DNA of 16,489 bases from Bacteroidales bacterium UBA1205 (GCA_002309615.1 DBXT01000068.1:1-16489); one strand, 5' to 3'. Counted from the stretch's first letter, positions 9,001 through 13,765 are shown. Numbers and translations are program-made. Notes: generated from the letters alone by a model not told the origin.

Positions 9001-11246
9001 GTTACGTTCTTCACCTCATCGTTAAAGAGCAAGAAGTTAGCAGCGGTATTGTTGTTCTTTTTGAAAGTAATATCGCTTATTATCAAATTTCTTACTTTGC
9101 CGATAGTATCGGTTTTGGTTAAATAGAACACCACGCTGTCTTTATTGTGTGCAGCTGAAGTAATGGTACAGGTATAAGGACCATAATTCCAACCTATGGA
9201 ATCTATTTTTACTATACCTTCATACATACGGTGGGTGGTGTAAGTGGTGTCACCGCTTACGGAGTCTATTTGCATGGTGGTATAGGTGTCACCTGAAGGA
9301 ATGGCAAATTCCACGTCAGCGCTGGCACCGCATAAGTTACTGATGCCTATGGCTTCCTCCAAAGTGGTGAAACGATTACCCGGACCTATGATATAGGTAC
9401 CTGCCAAAGGAGCGGCACAACCATATAATATAACAGAAAGGGTGTCGTCTTTTGTTACGGTGTCACCCTGAACAGACAACCATACTTTCAAAGTATCGTA
9501 TGCGTTCACCGAAGGAACGAAAGAACCTATGTTGAGTTGGCGTTCAAAATCCCAAAGTATGGGGTCGTTGGTAGCTGTCCATTGATAAGGAGTTTGGAGA
9601 ACTCCGTTTACAGACCAGTTAACGGTTAAATTATTAACATCGTAAGCTCCGAGGTTTTTAACGGTAACGTTTACTTGATTGCTTACATTACCTTGAACGG
9701 TGGCTTGTGTAGGATTGTCTATAGAGAGTAATGCTACGCTGGTATCGCTGTAACTTTCACCCATTATATTAAAACGTACCACAGGTCTGGAATAAGAACG
9801 AGTAACACTACCACTCGTCAAACCTGCGTCAGAATAAGAATAAACTGTTTTGTAGGTAGGAGAAGTGGATAATATTCTCCATGAGTTACTACCTGTATAA
9901 GCACCGTCCATGTTGATCCAATACAATAATAAATTACTTCCTGCAGGGAGAGTGAAAGGAGTGTTTAATTTAATATTGTATGCCTGAGTGGTAGGAAGGT
10001 TGGCAGGAATAGTTCCTGACCATACCAAAGTAGCACCGTCGGTAGTGGGATCCACGTATGCTGCGGTAACGGTTGTATCGGTGGTTACTTTCATATACAG
10101 CGATTGGTTGAGCATAGCTGTAGTTCTGGAGTAACTATAAGGATAAAATGCCACATCGGTAATAAAGCTATTGCCTTGGGGCAATTCATAGTCACAATAT
10201 ACCATCCGGCTCCATCCGTAATTGTAGTTACAATAGTAGGGAGCGTAAGATAAGGTAGAGGTAGAGGTGGTATCACCTATATAGTGCATTCCGGAAACAC
10301 TACCGCCTTGGAAACGGGATACTACGTAGCCGGAAGTAATGGTAACTGCATTGCCTGCAGTGTCTTTACCGGTAATAGAATAGGTTACATTAGTGTTTTT
10401 CTGCATTTTAGGAATAGTAGCTTCCCATAATGAGTCACCTTGGTAAGCTGTCATTAATACCGAATCGATAGTAATAACGTTGTTCAAAGATGCAGAGTAC
10501 TTTAGATAAGGACGCACGATAGGAGCGGAAGTCCTTGTGGCAACCTTAGCCTTGATGGTGAACGGACCAGTAGTATATACTGTGTCTTGAACGTGTTGTA
10601 GAAATGCCACTTCCGGACGGATGATTTGTGTGTTGGAAGCCATTACTACGAAATTGTCAATAATCCATCCATAAGATACGTTGGTACCTGCCGTATTGCC
10701 TTTTTTGAGTACAAAACGGAATTGGGCACGGTCCAAAGATACTTGGTCGGATAAGTCAAAAATTTCTTCTCTCCACCAAGAAGCGTTAGGCATGGCCAAA
10801 CTGTCATTGGCTTTCCATTCGCTGTAGCTTGTAGCGTTGAAGCCTTCGCGAGAATAGTCTCTGGCATCGCCTTGGTAACTGGTACCCGGCAATTCTCGCC
10901 ATGCTCCTTGTGTACCGACTACATCTAATCGGTATTCCACTCTTACTTCATCCAAAGGGGATACTTTGCAAATGTGATTGAATCGCAATTGCACGTAAGC
11001 ATAATTGGAGAAGTCGTAAACGGGGGAAGTGAGCAATATGGAGTCTCCCGATAGGCTGGGTACACCGCCATAAATCACTTTGGAACTGCTTACAGATGCA
11101 TCCACCCAATGATACCATCCCGTACCCGGGGTGGCTGTGAATGTATGTGTAGCCCCGTCAAAATTTTCACTGCCGATAACTACTGCTTGTGCATTGACAA
11201 ATTGCATAAACAATATACAGCAGAAAAACGTGAACAACTTTTTCAT
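1..11246 (-). CDS. Giant secreted modular beta-helix protein, 3' end beyond window (at least 3748 aa)
   Basis: One frame stays open from the ATG at 11246 to the left edge, giving 3748 residues (over 400 kDa) with the C-terminus missing. The start is followed by a clear signal peptide (Lys-Lys, hydrophobic FTFFCCILFMQF, probable cleavage after VNA at residue 19). The order is: jelly-roll with a GWIIDNFVV ending (about 24-205); Ig/FnIII-like domain (206-310); a Bacteroidota beta-sandwich with YPYSYSRTT and LPAGSNLLLYW (about 320-490); five Ig plus beta-helix modules (497-3265); Ig-like domain (3266-3384); second jelly-roll (3386-3550); two Ig-like stretches (3550-3748). The Ig domains carry the VxNxGxxxLT...WSVNGVxQ pattern; the helices end near DINGxxR...MGAY. 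No catalytic motif was recognised. By family knowledge such proteins are exported to the cell surface, often by type IX secretion; the sorting domain would be off the window. The family-level call is firm and the biological role unknown; adhesion or surface structure is an inference. Confidence 0.9.
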   Translation of the reverse strand, partial: MKKLFTFFCCILFMQFVNAQAVVIGSENFDGATHTFTATPGTGWYHWVDASVSSSKVIYGGVPSLSGDSILLTSPVYDFSNYAYVQLRFNHICKVSPLDEVRVEYRLDVVGTQGAWRELPGTSYQGDARDYSREGFNATSYSEWKANDSLAMPNASWWREEIFDLSDQVSLDRAQFRFVLKKGNTAGTNVSYGWIIDNFVVMASNTQIIRPEVAFLQHVQDTVYTTGPFTIKAKVATRTSAPIVRPYLKYSASLNNVITIDSVLMTAYQGDSLWEATIPKMQKNTNVTYSITGKDTAGNAVTITSGYVVSRFQGGSVSGMHYIGDTTSTSTLSYAPYYCNYNYGWSRMVYCDYELPQGNSFITDVAFYPYSYSRTTAMLNQSLYMKVTTDTTVTAAYVDPTTDGATLVWSGTIPANLPTTQAYNIKLNTPFTLPAGSNLLLYWINMDGAYTGSNSWRILSTSPTYKTVYSYSDAGLTSGSVTRSYSRPVVRFNIMGESYSDTSVALLSIDNPTQATVQGNVSNQVNVTVKNLGAYDVNNLTVNWSVNGVLQTPYQWTATNDPILWDFERQLNIGSFVPSVNAYDTLKVWLSVQGDTVTKDDTLSVILYGCAAPLAGTYIIGPGNRFTTLEEAIGISNLCGASADVEFAIPSGDTYTTMQIDSVSGDTTYTTHRMYEGIVKIDSIGWNYGPYTCTITSAAHNKDSVVFYLTKTDTIGKVRNLIISDITFKKNNNTAANFLLFNDEVKNVTIRNCNFILPYNTSSVAAIRRNNNVTQPCDSLFITNNYFTGGYYATYLYGTAANTCTNIFIDSNFIRNTYYYGFYNYYANASYKDNTVIRDSVLSTSNYYFYGIYAYYSKGDITGNRILQKETTTTRYTYGIYTYYHNSTGNKNNMIANNDIVLHPMGAYYGIYSTYSRCDIWFNSIHMISHNTGYPYGIYVNSNNKTSNYTIKYNDVAITGFNGSTSYKYGYPIYVSTGNYTYTTEIEDNNMYCANGYVGYFNKVYSNINTWMTDLGGTNSTAIRPNYADSVNGNKWADYTNGSTTVINPIITTDIDGTTRTGLTAKGCYNGVVPVGYDAALVTFYMNPDRFFGGNTDSVFVVLLNGGTNALTAADIDWKINGVSQVKRSWTGNLAASQFDTIFLGITTFVGGTNSFEATITLPATITDSVPSNNTTILNAFICGNGGLAGTFTIGKTGDFTSFLKAFDQIKECGLSGDVTLAFQPGTYKEVFDFTDFDNSYTHGHTLTITSTTGDADDVTLQCIASPVILFNNTNNVTIDALTIDALNGTTYGVQFSGNANNITISNNKILGDPATTSSYGLIYKSSAGIANNIYIKNNLIDGDYYGIYFYAGTGSAATTRGNNIVIDSNIITNQYYYATYFYYGNFNMNGNTILSRIDAANTYWYGLRFYYCDMNIQNNKIEQRTDAIIYPYGLYAYYINQNTTSTDSALVANNTISIASPSSYYGMYLGYFNGEILHNTILVKGTTGGYGIYRTGTSGVNVFRVKNNIIRTTGTSSYPIYFSTAFDATIDDIDANDLKGVSYVGYASATKSTIADWQATVVTDHNSVSVEPQFLTESCFDLTDSTGLSVAALAAVPDDINGTNRGTTTTMGAYHYYTRNNNATPVELLDIQSAYASNTSVPVKVAVRNDGSNTLTSLDINVEINGVLQQPYKWSGSLATGAIDTVTITTLQIADSYYQLKIYTSLPNGSADLQTENDTLNHLIVRCNGILSGTYKIGQGENFENLDLAFMAAKYCGINGNVRFELTEDIIVNSKTFQTVPGTSANNQIVIAPAGTKASILAKSSPVIMLNNVENIKFQDLNISDGTKGVVVKMAGICRNITFDGCNINGMPSSTNSNDRTVEVYNSSSDANGAFNIVFNNNVINGGYYNMYLYYISGTSGAMTKGNGWDITNNTFQNAYYYGIYTYYYGYFRKINNNTITSRSNSSSYYGMYIYYYKSVEEIMNNRINITASSTAYGIYDYYYNNTSYGYTQPKLIANNEIIVKSTGSTAYGIYAYTTKSNVYNNSIYCYANTCYGVYRYTTTTSTYNVNIENNNILVNRYSGSTTSQYPLYINGTSYASSSYGTCDYNNYYNLTGSTTVASMGGTAYTLTQLKGYQDAHSTNVNPSVANPLSIMCQGANVNLSCPRLATVLTDLTGAQRSATTAMGAYGEPLTNMDVALNKIILDSKEDGVATIPVLSVTNKSLSSKVTSFNYTVDYNGVTTTGKFTESMVFLKEYQIALPTFIPDTGVNNITVYITSVNGAGLDSVRTNDTVSVTFTACAKLHGTYVVGNGAGADFANIAAFHNQIEDCMVDGDIELQFQSGTYTTLDVTSAVTDAMNGYHLTINSVAEDSSTVKFTASGVILTLNGQSNLTIKNVTLNSTGNKTVQITGDCHDITFTHCAILSLPTTTSSTYACIYKASSTGIVENFNVNNCLIDGGYYGIYLYGVGSSSYNVATIDSNTISNQYYYATYCYYGDITLRHNNIISRTSSASTYWYAIYRYYTNGDVIGNRVHQRTTGINYPYGLYTYYHGYYNNTSNKQYLIANNELDVYTTSTYYGIGTGYSKVDIINNSIRVAGSGQGRGIYIQDASNNLINVYNNIVDMEAGHPIYISAASYINLIKADYNNYSGPYFGYAANAYTSQSTWQTMLQLDSHSISITPVYANNTGLETSNYGNYFCPKYATVSEDINGNARFGRTTMGAYTPEVQDFDLTVVAIDYPNGLNSNASTNVAINVINLGNTKITGANIAWSVNGVAQTPYTWTAPSALDVFEDATINIGSFTAPVSGFIDVKAWFTSVNGSTDDNQNNDTIASRDYVCAGPLAGTYTVGGSNADFNTPEEMWHVLNTCGIDSTVEFKIAAGTYDPLVLAGNINGASDTNLIIITSATGNANDVKFIGNEALVLSGTSHLRINNLTFDASAGNVNTVQLSGQITDVEIYGCELLANPNATSSTSAVVRYENASGAVSTLTNVRFIKNHMNGGYYAMRLYYTGGSGTNMLNNCSVQIDSNLIENYYYYGLYAYYYNKLTSVSHNTFRTRPVASYQYSMYLYYYNNLDSIDGNIIEMRGTTYSYGMYIYYYNNYPSYSTQSGRIINNEIRKNNSGTTSYGIYCYYYNNAEFYNNSVSLGSSGTCYGFYFYNTTSGYMVTAKNNIFHMGTMGTGYPLYISSSTYATSTYINLDYNDYYSTNGYVGYIGSAQTSLANLQNITGQDQHSISVAPDFIDSTVSLEINDYLPFLVNNVGNIGTDIKGRQRASMTAMGAYAPTLTEGIELELAEVIGFPETGELCSPNFTDIDVVVKSAGLDTVDFSTDTLTVHMDISGAITIDTTFTVDNGTLAIFQSTTVNVFSNLNITPAGVYHVNAWIACGADTNYVNDSISFDYIANKVSLPIDENFANGLPLTMRVADNNTDDGWIVMYDSNATGTVIPATGNAMLAFDGSRGAMTRLFTRQLDFTGTSQPVLDFWYYHDTAATASQQDYTDVRLTFDGGETFTTLFSVRKNNGTDMGWTQYSYALDSFVNYNCVILVFEAMRMSRDDFEGEQYIDRIKLVSNQDLAVSAILTSELSACDLTGKELQVVLGSLTGQAIDFTKYPTSLNVTVTGAATATYNMPLTTGSVPALDYDTLVIDNDFDFNPGTYTIKAWIGTSIDKVLTNDTLTQTIIVNPSLNVVAQQNTGGNQATNCIGVGSQVYQVVTITNNGNMDMEDIDLTMNIYDINGVLMTTYTDTIEGLFAINDSVVKTFADAYT
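597..1094 (-). other. Domain: second jelly-roll of the giant protein, C-terminal to the repeat array
   Basis: Residues about 3385-3550. The stretch starts with SLPIDENFANGLP, continues with DDGWIVM, a strand QPVLDFWYYHD and a DVRLTFDGGETFTTLF strand, and ends with GEQYIDRIKLV. This is the same general jelly-roll layout as the N-terminal domain (Glu-Asn-Phe opening, Ile-Asp-x-Ile closing). It is flanked by Ig-like domains, so the five-module array is bracketed by jelly-rolls. Confidence 0.55.
1452..3125 (-). repeat. Module 5 (type B): Ig-like domain plus tyrosine-rich beta-helix
   Basis: Residues about 2708-3265 (558 aa). The Ig-like half contains VINLGNTKITGANIAWSVNG and ends at Cys2821, which opens CAGPLAGTYTVGG; the second Cys is in NTCGIDSTVEF. 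This is the most tyrosine-dense helix: YYYYGLYAYYYNK, YSMYLYYYNN, YGMYIYYYNN, YGIYCYYYNN and TCYGFYFY follow one another 26-35 residues apart. It closes with DIKGRQR...MGAYAP (Met3261). Confidence 0.8.
3126..4730 (-). repeat. Module 4 (type A): Ig-like domain plus tyrosine-rich beta-helix
   Basis: Residues about 2173-2707 (535 aa, the shortest module). The Ig-like half is the most divergent of the five: it lacks the WSVNGVxQ signature and reads FNYTVDYNGV instead. The linker CAKLHGTYVVG begins at Cys2283; the second Cys sits in EDCMVDGDIELQF, where Met replaces the usual Gly after Cys. Coils include NQYYYATYCYYG, TYWYAIYRYY and YPYGLYTYYHGYY. It closes with DINGNAR...MGAYTP (Met2703). Confidence 0.8.
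4731..6386 (-). repeat. Module 3 (type B): Ig-like domain plus tyrosine-rich beta-helix
   Basis: Residues about 1621-2172 (552 aa). The Ig-like half has VKVAVRNDGSNTLTSLDI and INGVLQQPYKWSG. The linker CNGILSGTYKIG begins at Cys1728, followed by KYCGINGNVRF. Helix coils include YYYGIYTYYYGYF, SYYGMYIYYYKS, AYGIYDYYYNN and the TCYGVYRY coil near residue 2035. The closing motif is DLTGAQR...MGAYGEP (Met2168). The TCYG coil and the YYYNN turn are shared only with module 5. Confidence 0.8.
6387..8036 (-). repeat. Module 2 (type A): Ig-like domain plus tyrosine-rich beta-helix
   Basis: Residues about 1071-1620 (550 aa). The Ig-like half includes VVLLNGGTNALTAADIDWKI. The linker CGNGGLAGTFTIG begins at Cys1183 and is followed by the KECG motif. 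Helix coils include NQYYYATYFYYG, TYWYGLRFYY and YPYGLYAYY. The module closes with DINGTNR...MGAYHYY (Met1612). Its coils match those of module 4 nearly coil for coil, at the protein and DNA level. Confidence 0.8.
8037..9758 (-). repeat. Module 1 (type A): Ig-like domain plus tyrosine-rich beta-helix
   Basis: Residues about 497-1070 (574 aa). The Ig-like half has VKNLGAYDVNNLTVNWSVNG and ends at Cys610, which opens the linker CAAPLAGTYIIG; a second conserved Cys follows in the NLCG motif. The helix half repeats YGIY-type coils (YYYGFYNYY, YYFYGIYAYY, YTYGIYTYYH, YYGIYSTY), each followed by an N-x-I turn. The closing motif is degenerate: KGCYNG replaces the MGAY seen in the other four modules. 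Motifs such as GDITGNR and YGIYTYYH ally it with modules 2 and 4. Confidence 0.8.
10632..11177 (-). other. Domain: N-terminal jelly-roll (cleaved-adhesin / MAM-like) of the giant protein
   Basis: Residues about 24-205 of the giant protein. The stretch opens with SENFDG and a GWYHW segment, has central strands (YVQLRFNHIC, EVRVEYRL) and closes with FRFVLKKGN...SYGWIIDNFVV. The opening Glu-Asn-Phe and the closing Gly-Trp-x-Ile-Asp-Asn-x are the usual ends of jelly-roll domains in Bacteroidota surface proteins (choice-of-anchor J or cleaved-adhesin type). These domains are generally carbohydrate- or protein-binding; no ligand can be read here. A related domain lies at the other end of the repeat array. 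Confidence 0.6.
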
Positions 11247-11323
11247 ACTATTTTTAAAGTTTTATTTTACCTACTCACTTAAGGGCTTTTCGGTTTACTC
11301 CACATTATTTTATTTCGCGGGGG

Positions 11324-11331
11324 CAAATGTA
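11324..11331 (-). promoter_or_regulatory. Promoter -7 element of the giant surface-protein gene
   Basis: On the minus strand this reads TACATTTG, a full match to the Bacteroidota -7 consensus TAnnTTTG. Transcription would begin near 11317-11320, leaving a leader of about 70 bases before the ATG at 11246. No good -33 TTTG was found at the usual distance. The bases just before the ATG are A/T-rich without a Shine-Dalgarno sequence, which is normal in this phylum. Confidence 0.5.
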
Positions 11332-11457
11332 ATCAATTTTTTAAGAACTATCTTTGCTTTTGGCGAATAAATTTTTCAACATGCTGTTAATAAATTTTTA
11401 ATCATTTGTATGTTAGTTTTGTATAATGAAATTACAAGTCGTTTTTAGGATTTGAAA

Positions 11458-11474
11458 TTGACAAATAGTGTCAA
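11458..11474. promoter_or_regulatory. Perfect inverted repeat TTGACA-N5-TGTCAA, possible operator
   Basis: Two perfect 6-base arms flank a 5-base spacer (AATAG) in the middle of the divergent intergenic region, about 130 bases upstream of the giant gene's -7 element and about 230 upstream of that of rsmE. The half-site TTGAC...GTCAA resembles Crp/Fnr-type half-sites, but the inner gap is 7 rather than 4 bases, so that family is not a clean fit. It could be chance in AT-rich DNA. Confidence 0.25.
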
Positions 11475-11701
11475 AAAATTGCATCAAAACGGGCGAAAAA
11501 TCACATTTTAGCATGTTAAAAACTATGCTTATTCATTTTTTTTAACCGAATAATGTTAATAAAACCGAATATTTATCAATAAAAGTACATGACATGTTGC
11601 AATAGGGATGATTTAAAAATGAAAGGTTAGGGGTGTTTTTTATAATTAGATGAAATAGATGCTGTTTGTGTTTTTTTTGAGGCAATGTAAAAATTAAATG
11701 T

Positions 11702-11709
11702 TATCTTTG
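11702..11709 (+). promoter_or_regulatory. Promoter -7 element of rsmE
   Basis: TATCTTTG fits TAnnTTTG exactly. A TTTG at 11676-11679 could be the -33 element, with a 22-base spacer that is slightly long. Transcription would start near 11714-11716, which leaves a leader of about 18-20 bases before the ATG at 11734 and excludes an earlier in-frame ATG at 11698. Confidence 0.6.
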
Positions 11710-11733
11710 CATATTGAAAAAAACAGGGAAGTT

Positions 11734-12447
11734 ATGTTGTTATTTTATGCTCCGGATATAATGGGAAACACCTATGTGCTTTCCGAACTTGAAAGCAAAC
11801 ATGTGTTAAAAGTGTTGCGTAAAGGAATAGGGGATGTTATTTTTCTTACCGACGGTAAGGGCAATATGTTTCACACCCGTATTATAGGAACGGATGTAAA
11901 AGCCTGCATGGTGGAGGTGGAGCATGTGGAGCGGGATTATTGTCCTTTGCCTTATCAATTGCACATAGCGGTGGCACCTACCAAAAACACCGATCGTTTG
12001 GAATGGTTTGCCGAAAAGGCTGTAGAGATAGGCATAAGTCGCATCAGCACCATTGTTTGTGATAATTCGGAGCGAAGCATGGTGAAGGCCGACCGACTGC
12101 AGCGGGTGATGGTGTCAGCTATGAAGCAATCGCTGAGGGCAAGGCTTCCGCAGTTGGATGTAAATTTATCGTTTACAGATATACTTCAGGAGTATAAGGA
12201 ACCATCTGTGTTAAAATTGATAGCCTATTGTGGGGTGTCGCCTGTGGAAAAATTGCCGATAAAACAAGTTGTCAAGGCAGGACAACCGGTAGTGGTATTG
12301 ATAGGTCCGGAAGGAGATTTTTCCCAACAGGAATTCCATACAGCTCTCCGTCAGGGCTTTATTCCCGTAACATTGGGCGATATGCGTTTGCGTACCGAAA
12401 CGGCCGCCATGTATGTGTGTGCTGCCGTAAGTGTAGTCAATCAGTAA
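11734..12447 (+). CDS. rsmE: 16S rRNA (uracil1498-N3)-methyltransferase RsmE
   Basis: RsmE is a SPOUT-family methyltransferase that methylates N3 of U1498 in 16S rRNA, using S-adenosylmethionine, on the 30S subunit. The 237-residue product has an N-terminal PUA-like part (LFYAPDI, ESKHVLKVLR, TDGKG) and a C-terminal trefoil-knot part. Family hallmarks are KNTDRLEWFAEKAVEIGIS (about residues 87-105), MKQSLRARLPQL, the SAM-loop IGPEGDFSQQE (from residue 190) and LGDMRLRTETAA (214-225). Length is normal. An in-frame ATG 12 codons upstream (11698) overlaps the promoter -7 box, so the start at 11734 is preferred; GGGAAG lies just before it. It stands alone, divergent from the giant gene and convergent with the tRNA-Cys gene. 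Confidence 0.93.
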   Translation: MLLFYAPDIMGNTYVLSELESKHVLKVLRKGIGDVIFLTDGKGNMFHTRIIGTDVKACMVEVEHVERDYCPLPYQLHIAVAPTKNTDRLEWFAEKAVEIGISRISTIVCDNSERSMVKADRLQRVMVSAMKQSLRARLPQLDVNLSFTDILQEYKEPSVLKLIAYCGVSPVEKLPIKQVVKAGQPVVVLIGPEGDFSQQEFHTALRQGFIPVTLGDMRLRTETAAMYVCAAVSVVNQ

Positions 12448-12451
12448 ACAT

Positions 12452-12478
12452 AAAAAAACGCAAGCATGTTTGCTTGCG
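12452..12478 (-). terminator. Intrinsic terminator downstream of tRNA-Cys (minus strand)
   Basis: A perfect 8-bp stem (CGCAAGCA / TGCTTGCG, 12459-12478) with a 4-base loop is followed, on the minus strand, by seven T (12458 to 12452). It lies 35 bases past the 3' end of tRNA-Cys, whose transcript it should end. On the plus strand the hairpin is 11 bases beyond the rsmE stop but has no T-run after it, so any role in ending rsmE would be weaker. Confidence 0.75.
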
Positions 12479-12513
12479 CTATATCGTAAGTAAAACTCAC
12501 GTTATATTCCCCG

Positions 12514-12584
12514 AGGTACCAGACGGATTTGAACCGCCGTAAAAGGTTTTGCAGACCTCTGCCTAGCCCCTCGGCCATGGTACC
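12514..12584 (-). tRNA. tRNA-Cys (anticodon GCA)
   Basis: The minus strand folds as a 71-nt tRNA. Acceptor arms GGTACCA and TGGTACC pair over 7 bp; the D-stem is GCC/GGC; the anticodon stem GAGGT/ACCTT encloses the loop CTGCAAA with anticodon GCA; the T-arm is GGCGG-TTCAAAT-CCGTC. The discriminator base is T(U)73, the known identity base of tRNA-Cys. The 3' CCA is not encoded (CGG follows), so it must be added after transcription. It has its own promoter and terminator. Confidence 0.95.
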
Positions 12585-12597
12585 TTAATTGTGTTTG

Positions 12598-12605
12598 CAA
12601 AATTA
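12598..12605 (-). promoter_or_regulatory. Promoter -7 element of tRNA-Cys
   Basis: On the minus strand this reads TAATTTTG (TAnnTTTG), 13 bases upstream of the mature tRNA 5' end. A TTTG at 12622-12625 might be the -33 element, with a rather short 16-base spacer. The T-run between the two (minus strand, 12615 to 12607) could also weakly end the DUF4340 transcript, since a small hairpin (AAGAA/TTCTT) precedes it. Confidence 0.5.
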
Positions 12606-12662
12606 CAAAAAAAAATAATACCAAAGAAGGTTTTTCTTATAAAAATTGCATTTTATTGAATG

Positions 12663-13763
12663 TCAGTCTTCTATTTGTCTTGATGAGGGTATTGCACGGG
12701 CTTCGTTACCCGGAATATAGTAACTCAAAGGTTGTACTATGCGGTCAAAAACAAAAAATTGGCATACATACAGTTCTTTTTTATTCCCGTTGATAACGGC
12801 ATAAAATTTATCACGGTTGAAGGCCGAGATAAAATCCATGTTGTATTCATAATTCACGGTATCCAATTCGGTGTTGATGCGGAACATGGTAATGGTGGTG
12901 GTGTGATGTTCCGTATCGGTGATGCTTATTTCTTTAAACGGCTTTGCCATAATGCTGTCTTTTTCTGCAGACGAAAGTTCTGTTTCTTCCATCTCGTAAT
13001 TGAGGTTGCGATAATCCGACAGGTGGTCAAGCAGTTTCAGGGTGTCGTATGCAGGCAGTTGCATGCCTTGGGCATTGTAGATGTTAAAATATCTGCCCGC
13101 ACCTTTGGCTATCACAAAACTCTCTTCAGGCTGCTCATAGTCGGTAACGCTGACTTGTTGAATTTTCGACATCTTGAGTTTCACTATATTATGCGTACGC
13201 CACGAATCTTCTAAAGGGGAATACTTGGGGCGGACAAATCCGCGAAAACCGGGCAGATATACCACACAAGGCACTTTGGACTTGTCCAAAAGAGCATAGT
13301 CTCCTAAATTGTCCATGGTTTGCTGACCGATATAATATCTTTTCACCTTTTGGCATTTCCACCAATGAATATTCCCTATTTTTATGCGGTAGTCGTGATA
13401 GTATATTTCTACTTTTACCGCACCGGTTGCCAAGCGTTTGATGATATTTTCCCGTGCTGATTTGGCAACGGGGGCTTTCATGGTGATGTTGGCAATGCAA
13501 TTGAGCAAATCTTCAATGTTGTTGGGCATTACCTCATGTTTGTGGTTCAATATCCAACCCTTGTCGGTTCTTTCCAAAAGTACACTATGTTGGTCGGCGT
13601 CGGCTAAAAATATTTTTTCTATGCTCGCCGTATCGCTAACGGCAAAACTCTTTATATCTTTATCCATGGTGCCCGATGATTTTGAAAATATCAGGTACAA
13701 GGAAATAATTAACAATACGCAACAGATGACAATAGCTATAATGTTTTTATCGGCTTTTTTCAT
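12663..13763 (-). CDS. DUF4340-type membrane-anchored protein of the gldFG cluster
   Basis: The 366-residue product has one N-terminal membrane segment (residues about 8-27, IIAIVICCVLLIISLYLIF) after Lys-rich residues, then a soluble, presumably periplasmic, domain. The opening FAVSDTASIEKIFLAD, the segment ENIIKRLATGAVKVEIY, YYIGQQTMDNLGDYALL and YLPGFRGFV match the DUF4340 proteins that commonly follow GldG in Bacteroidota, as recalled from the family. The molecular function is unknown; the partner is presumably the GldF/GldG complex. The start lies 2 bases after the gldG stop, so the two are translationally linked. It is the last gene of the operon. Identification as DUF4340 is by recognition, not by a search. 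Confidence 0.8.
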   Translation of the reverse strand: MKKADKNIIAIVICCVLLIISLYLIFSKSSGTMDKDIKSFAVSDTASIEKIFLADADQHSVLLERTDKGWILNHKHEVMPNNIEDLLNCIANITMKAPVAKSARENIIKRLATGAVKVEIYYHDYRIKIGNIHWWKCQKVKRYYIGQQTMDNLGDYALLDKSKVPCVVYLPGFRGFVRPKYSPLEDSWRTHNIVKLKMSKIQQVSVTDYEQPEESFVIAKGAGRYFNIYNAQGMQLPAYDTLKLLDHLSDYRNLNYEMEETELSSAEKDSIMAKPFKEISITDTEHHTTTITMFRINTELDTVNYEYNMDFISAFNRDKFYAVINGNKKELYVCQFFVFDRIVQPLSYYIPGNEARAIPSSRQIED

Positions 13764-13765
13764 AT

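Larger units (their letters stand above)
11247..11697. other. AT-rich divergent intergenic region
   Basis: This 451-base stretch separates the giant gene (leftward) from rsmE (rightward). No convincing gene, tRNA or riboswitch is visible. It holds the -7 element of the giant gene near its left end, the -33 region of rsmE near its right end, and one perfect inverted repeat in the middle (listed separately). Other imperfect dyads exist (for example AGCAT...ATGCT around 11511-11530 and ACATGACATGT around 11588) but are too weak to interpret. Confidence 0.8.

Noticed and set aside
610..9419. Pectate lyase or other polysaccharide lyase activity for the beta-helix modules
   Set aside because: The fold class fits, but I see no catalytic or calcium-binding motif; the coils are Tyr/Asn-rich and repetitive.
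1452..9758. CRISPR array or short tandem DNA repeats
   Set aside because: The periodicity is that of diverged protein coils; repeats are not identical and spacers are not of constant length.
1..11200. Many plus-strand open frames of 60-150 codons and short minus-strand frames antisense or out of phase to the giant gene
   Set aside because: They overlap the giant frame, have low-complexity translations with no family resemblance, and are shadows of its repeat structure.
1..11246. Possible frameshift splitting the giant gene
   Set aside because: The codon phase at the ATG (11244-11246) and at the left edge (3-5) is the same, and the translation stays domain-like throughout.
11349..11356. Second TATCTTTG on the plus strand, possible promoter for a small RNA or a long rsmE leader
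   Set aside because: It matches the -7 consensus, but no -33 element or downstream gene or terminator supports it, and chance matches are expected in AT-rich DNA.
12459..12478. Hairpin as the main terminator of rsmE
   Set aside because: No T-run follows on the plus strand; the T-run is on the minus strand, which fits tRNA-Cys.
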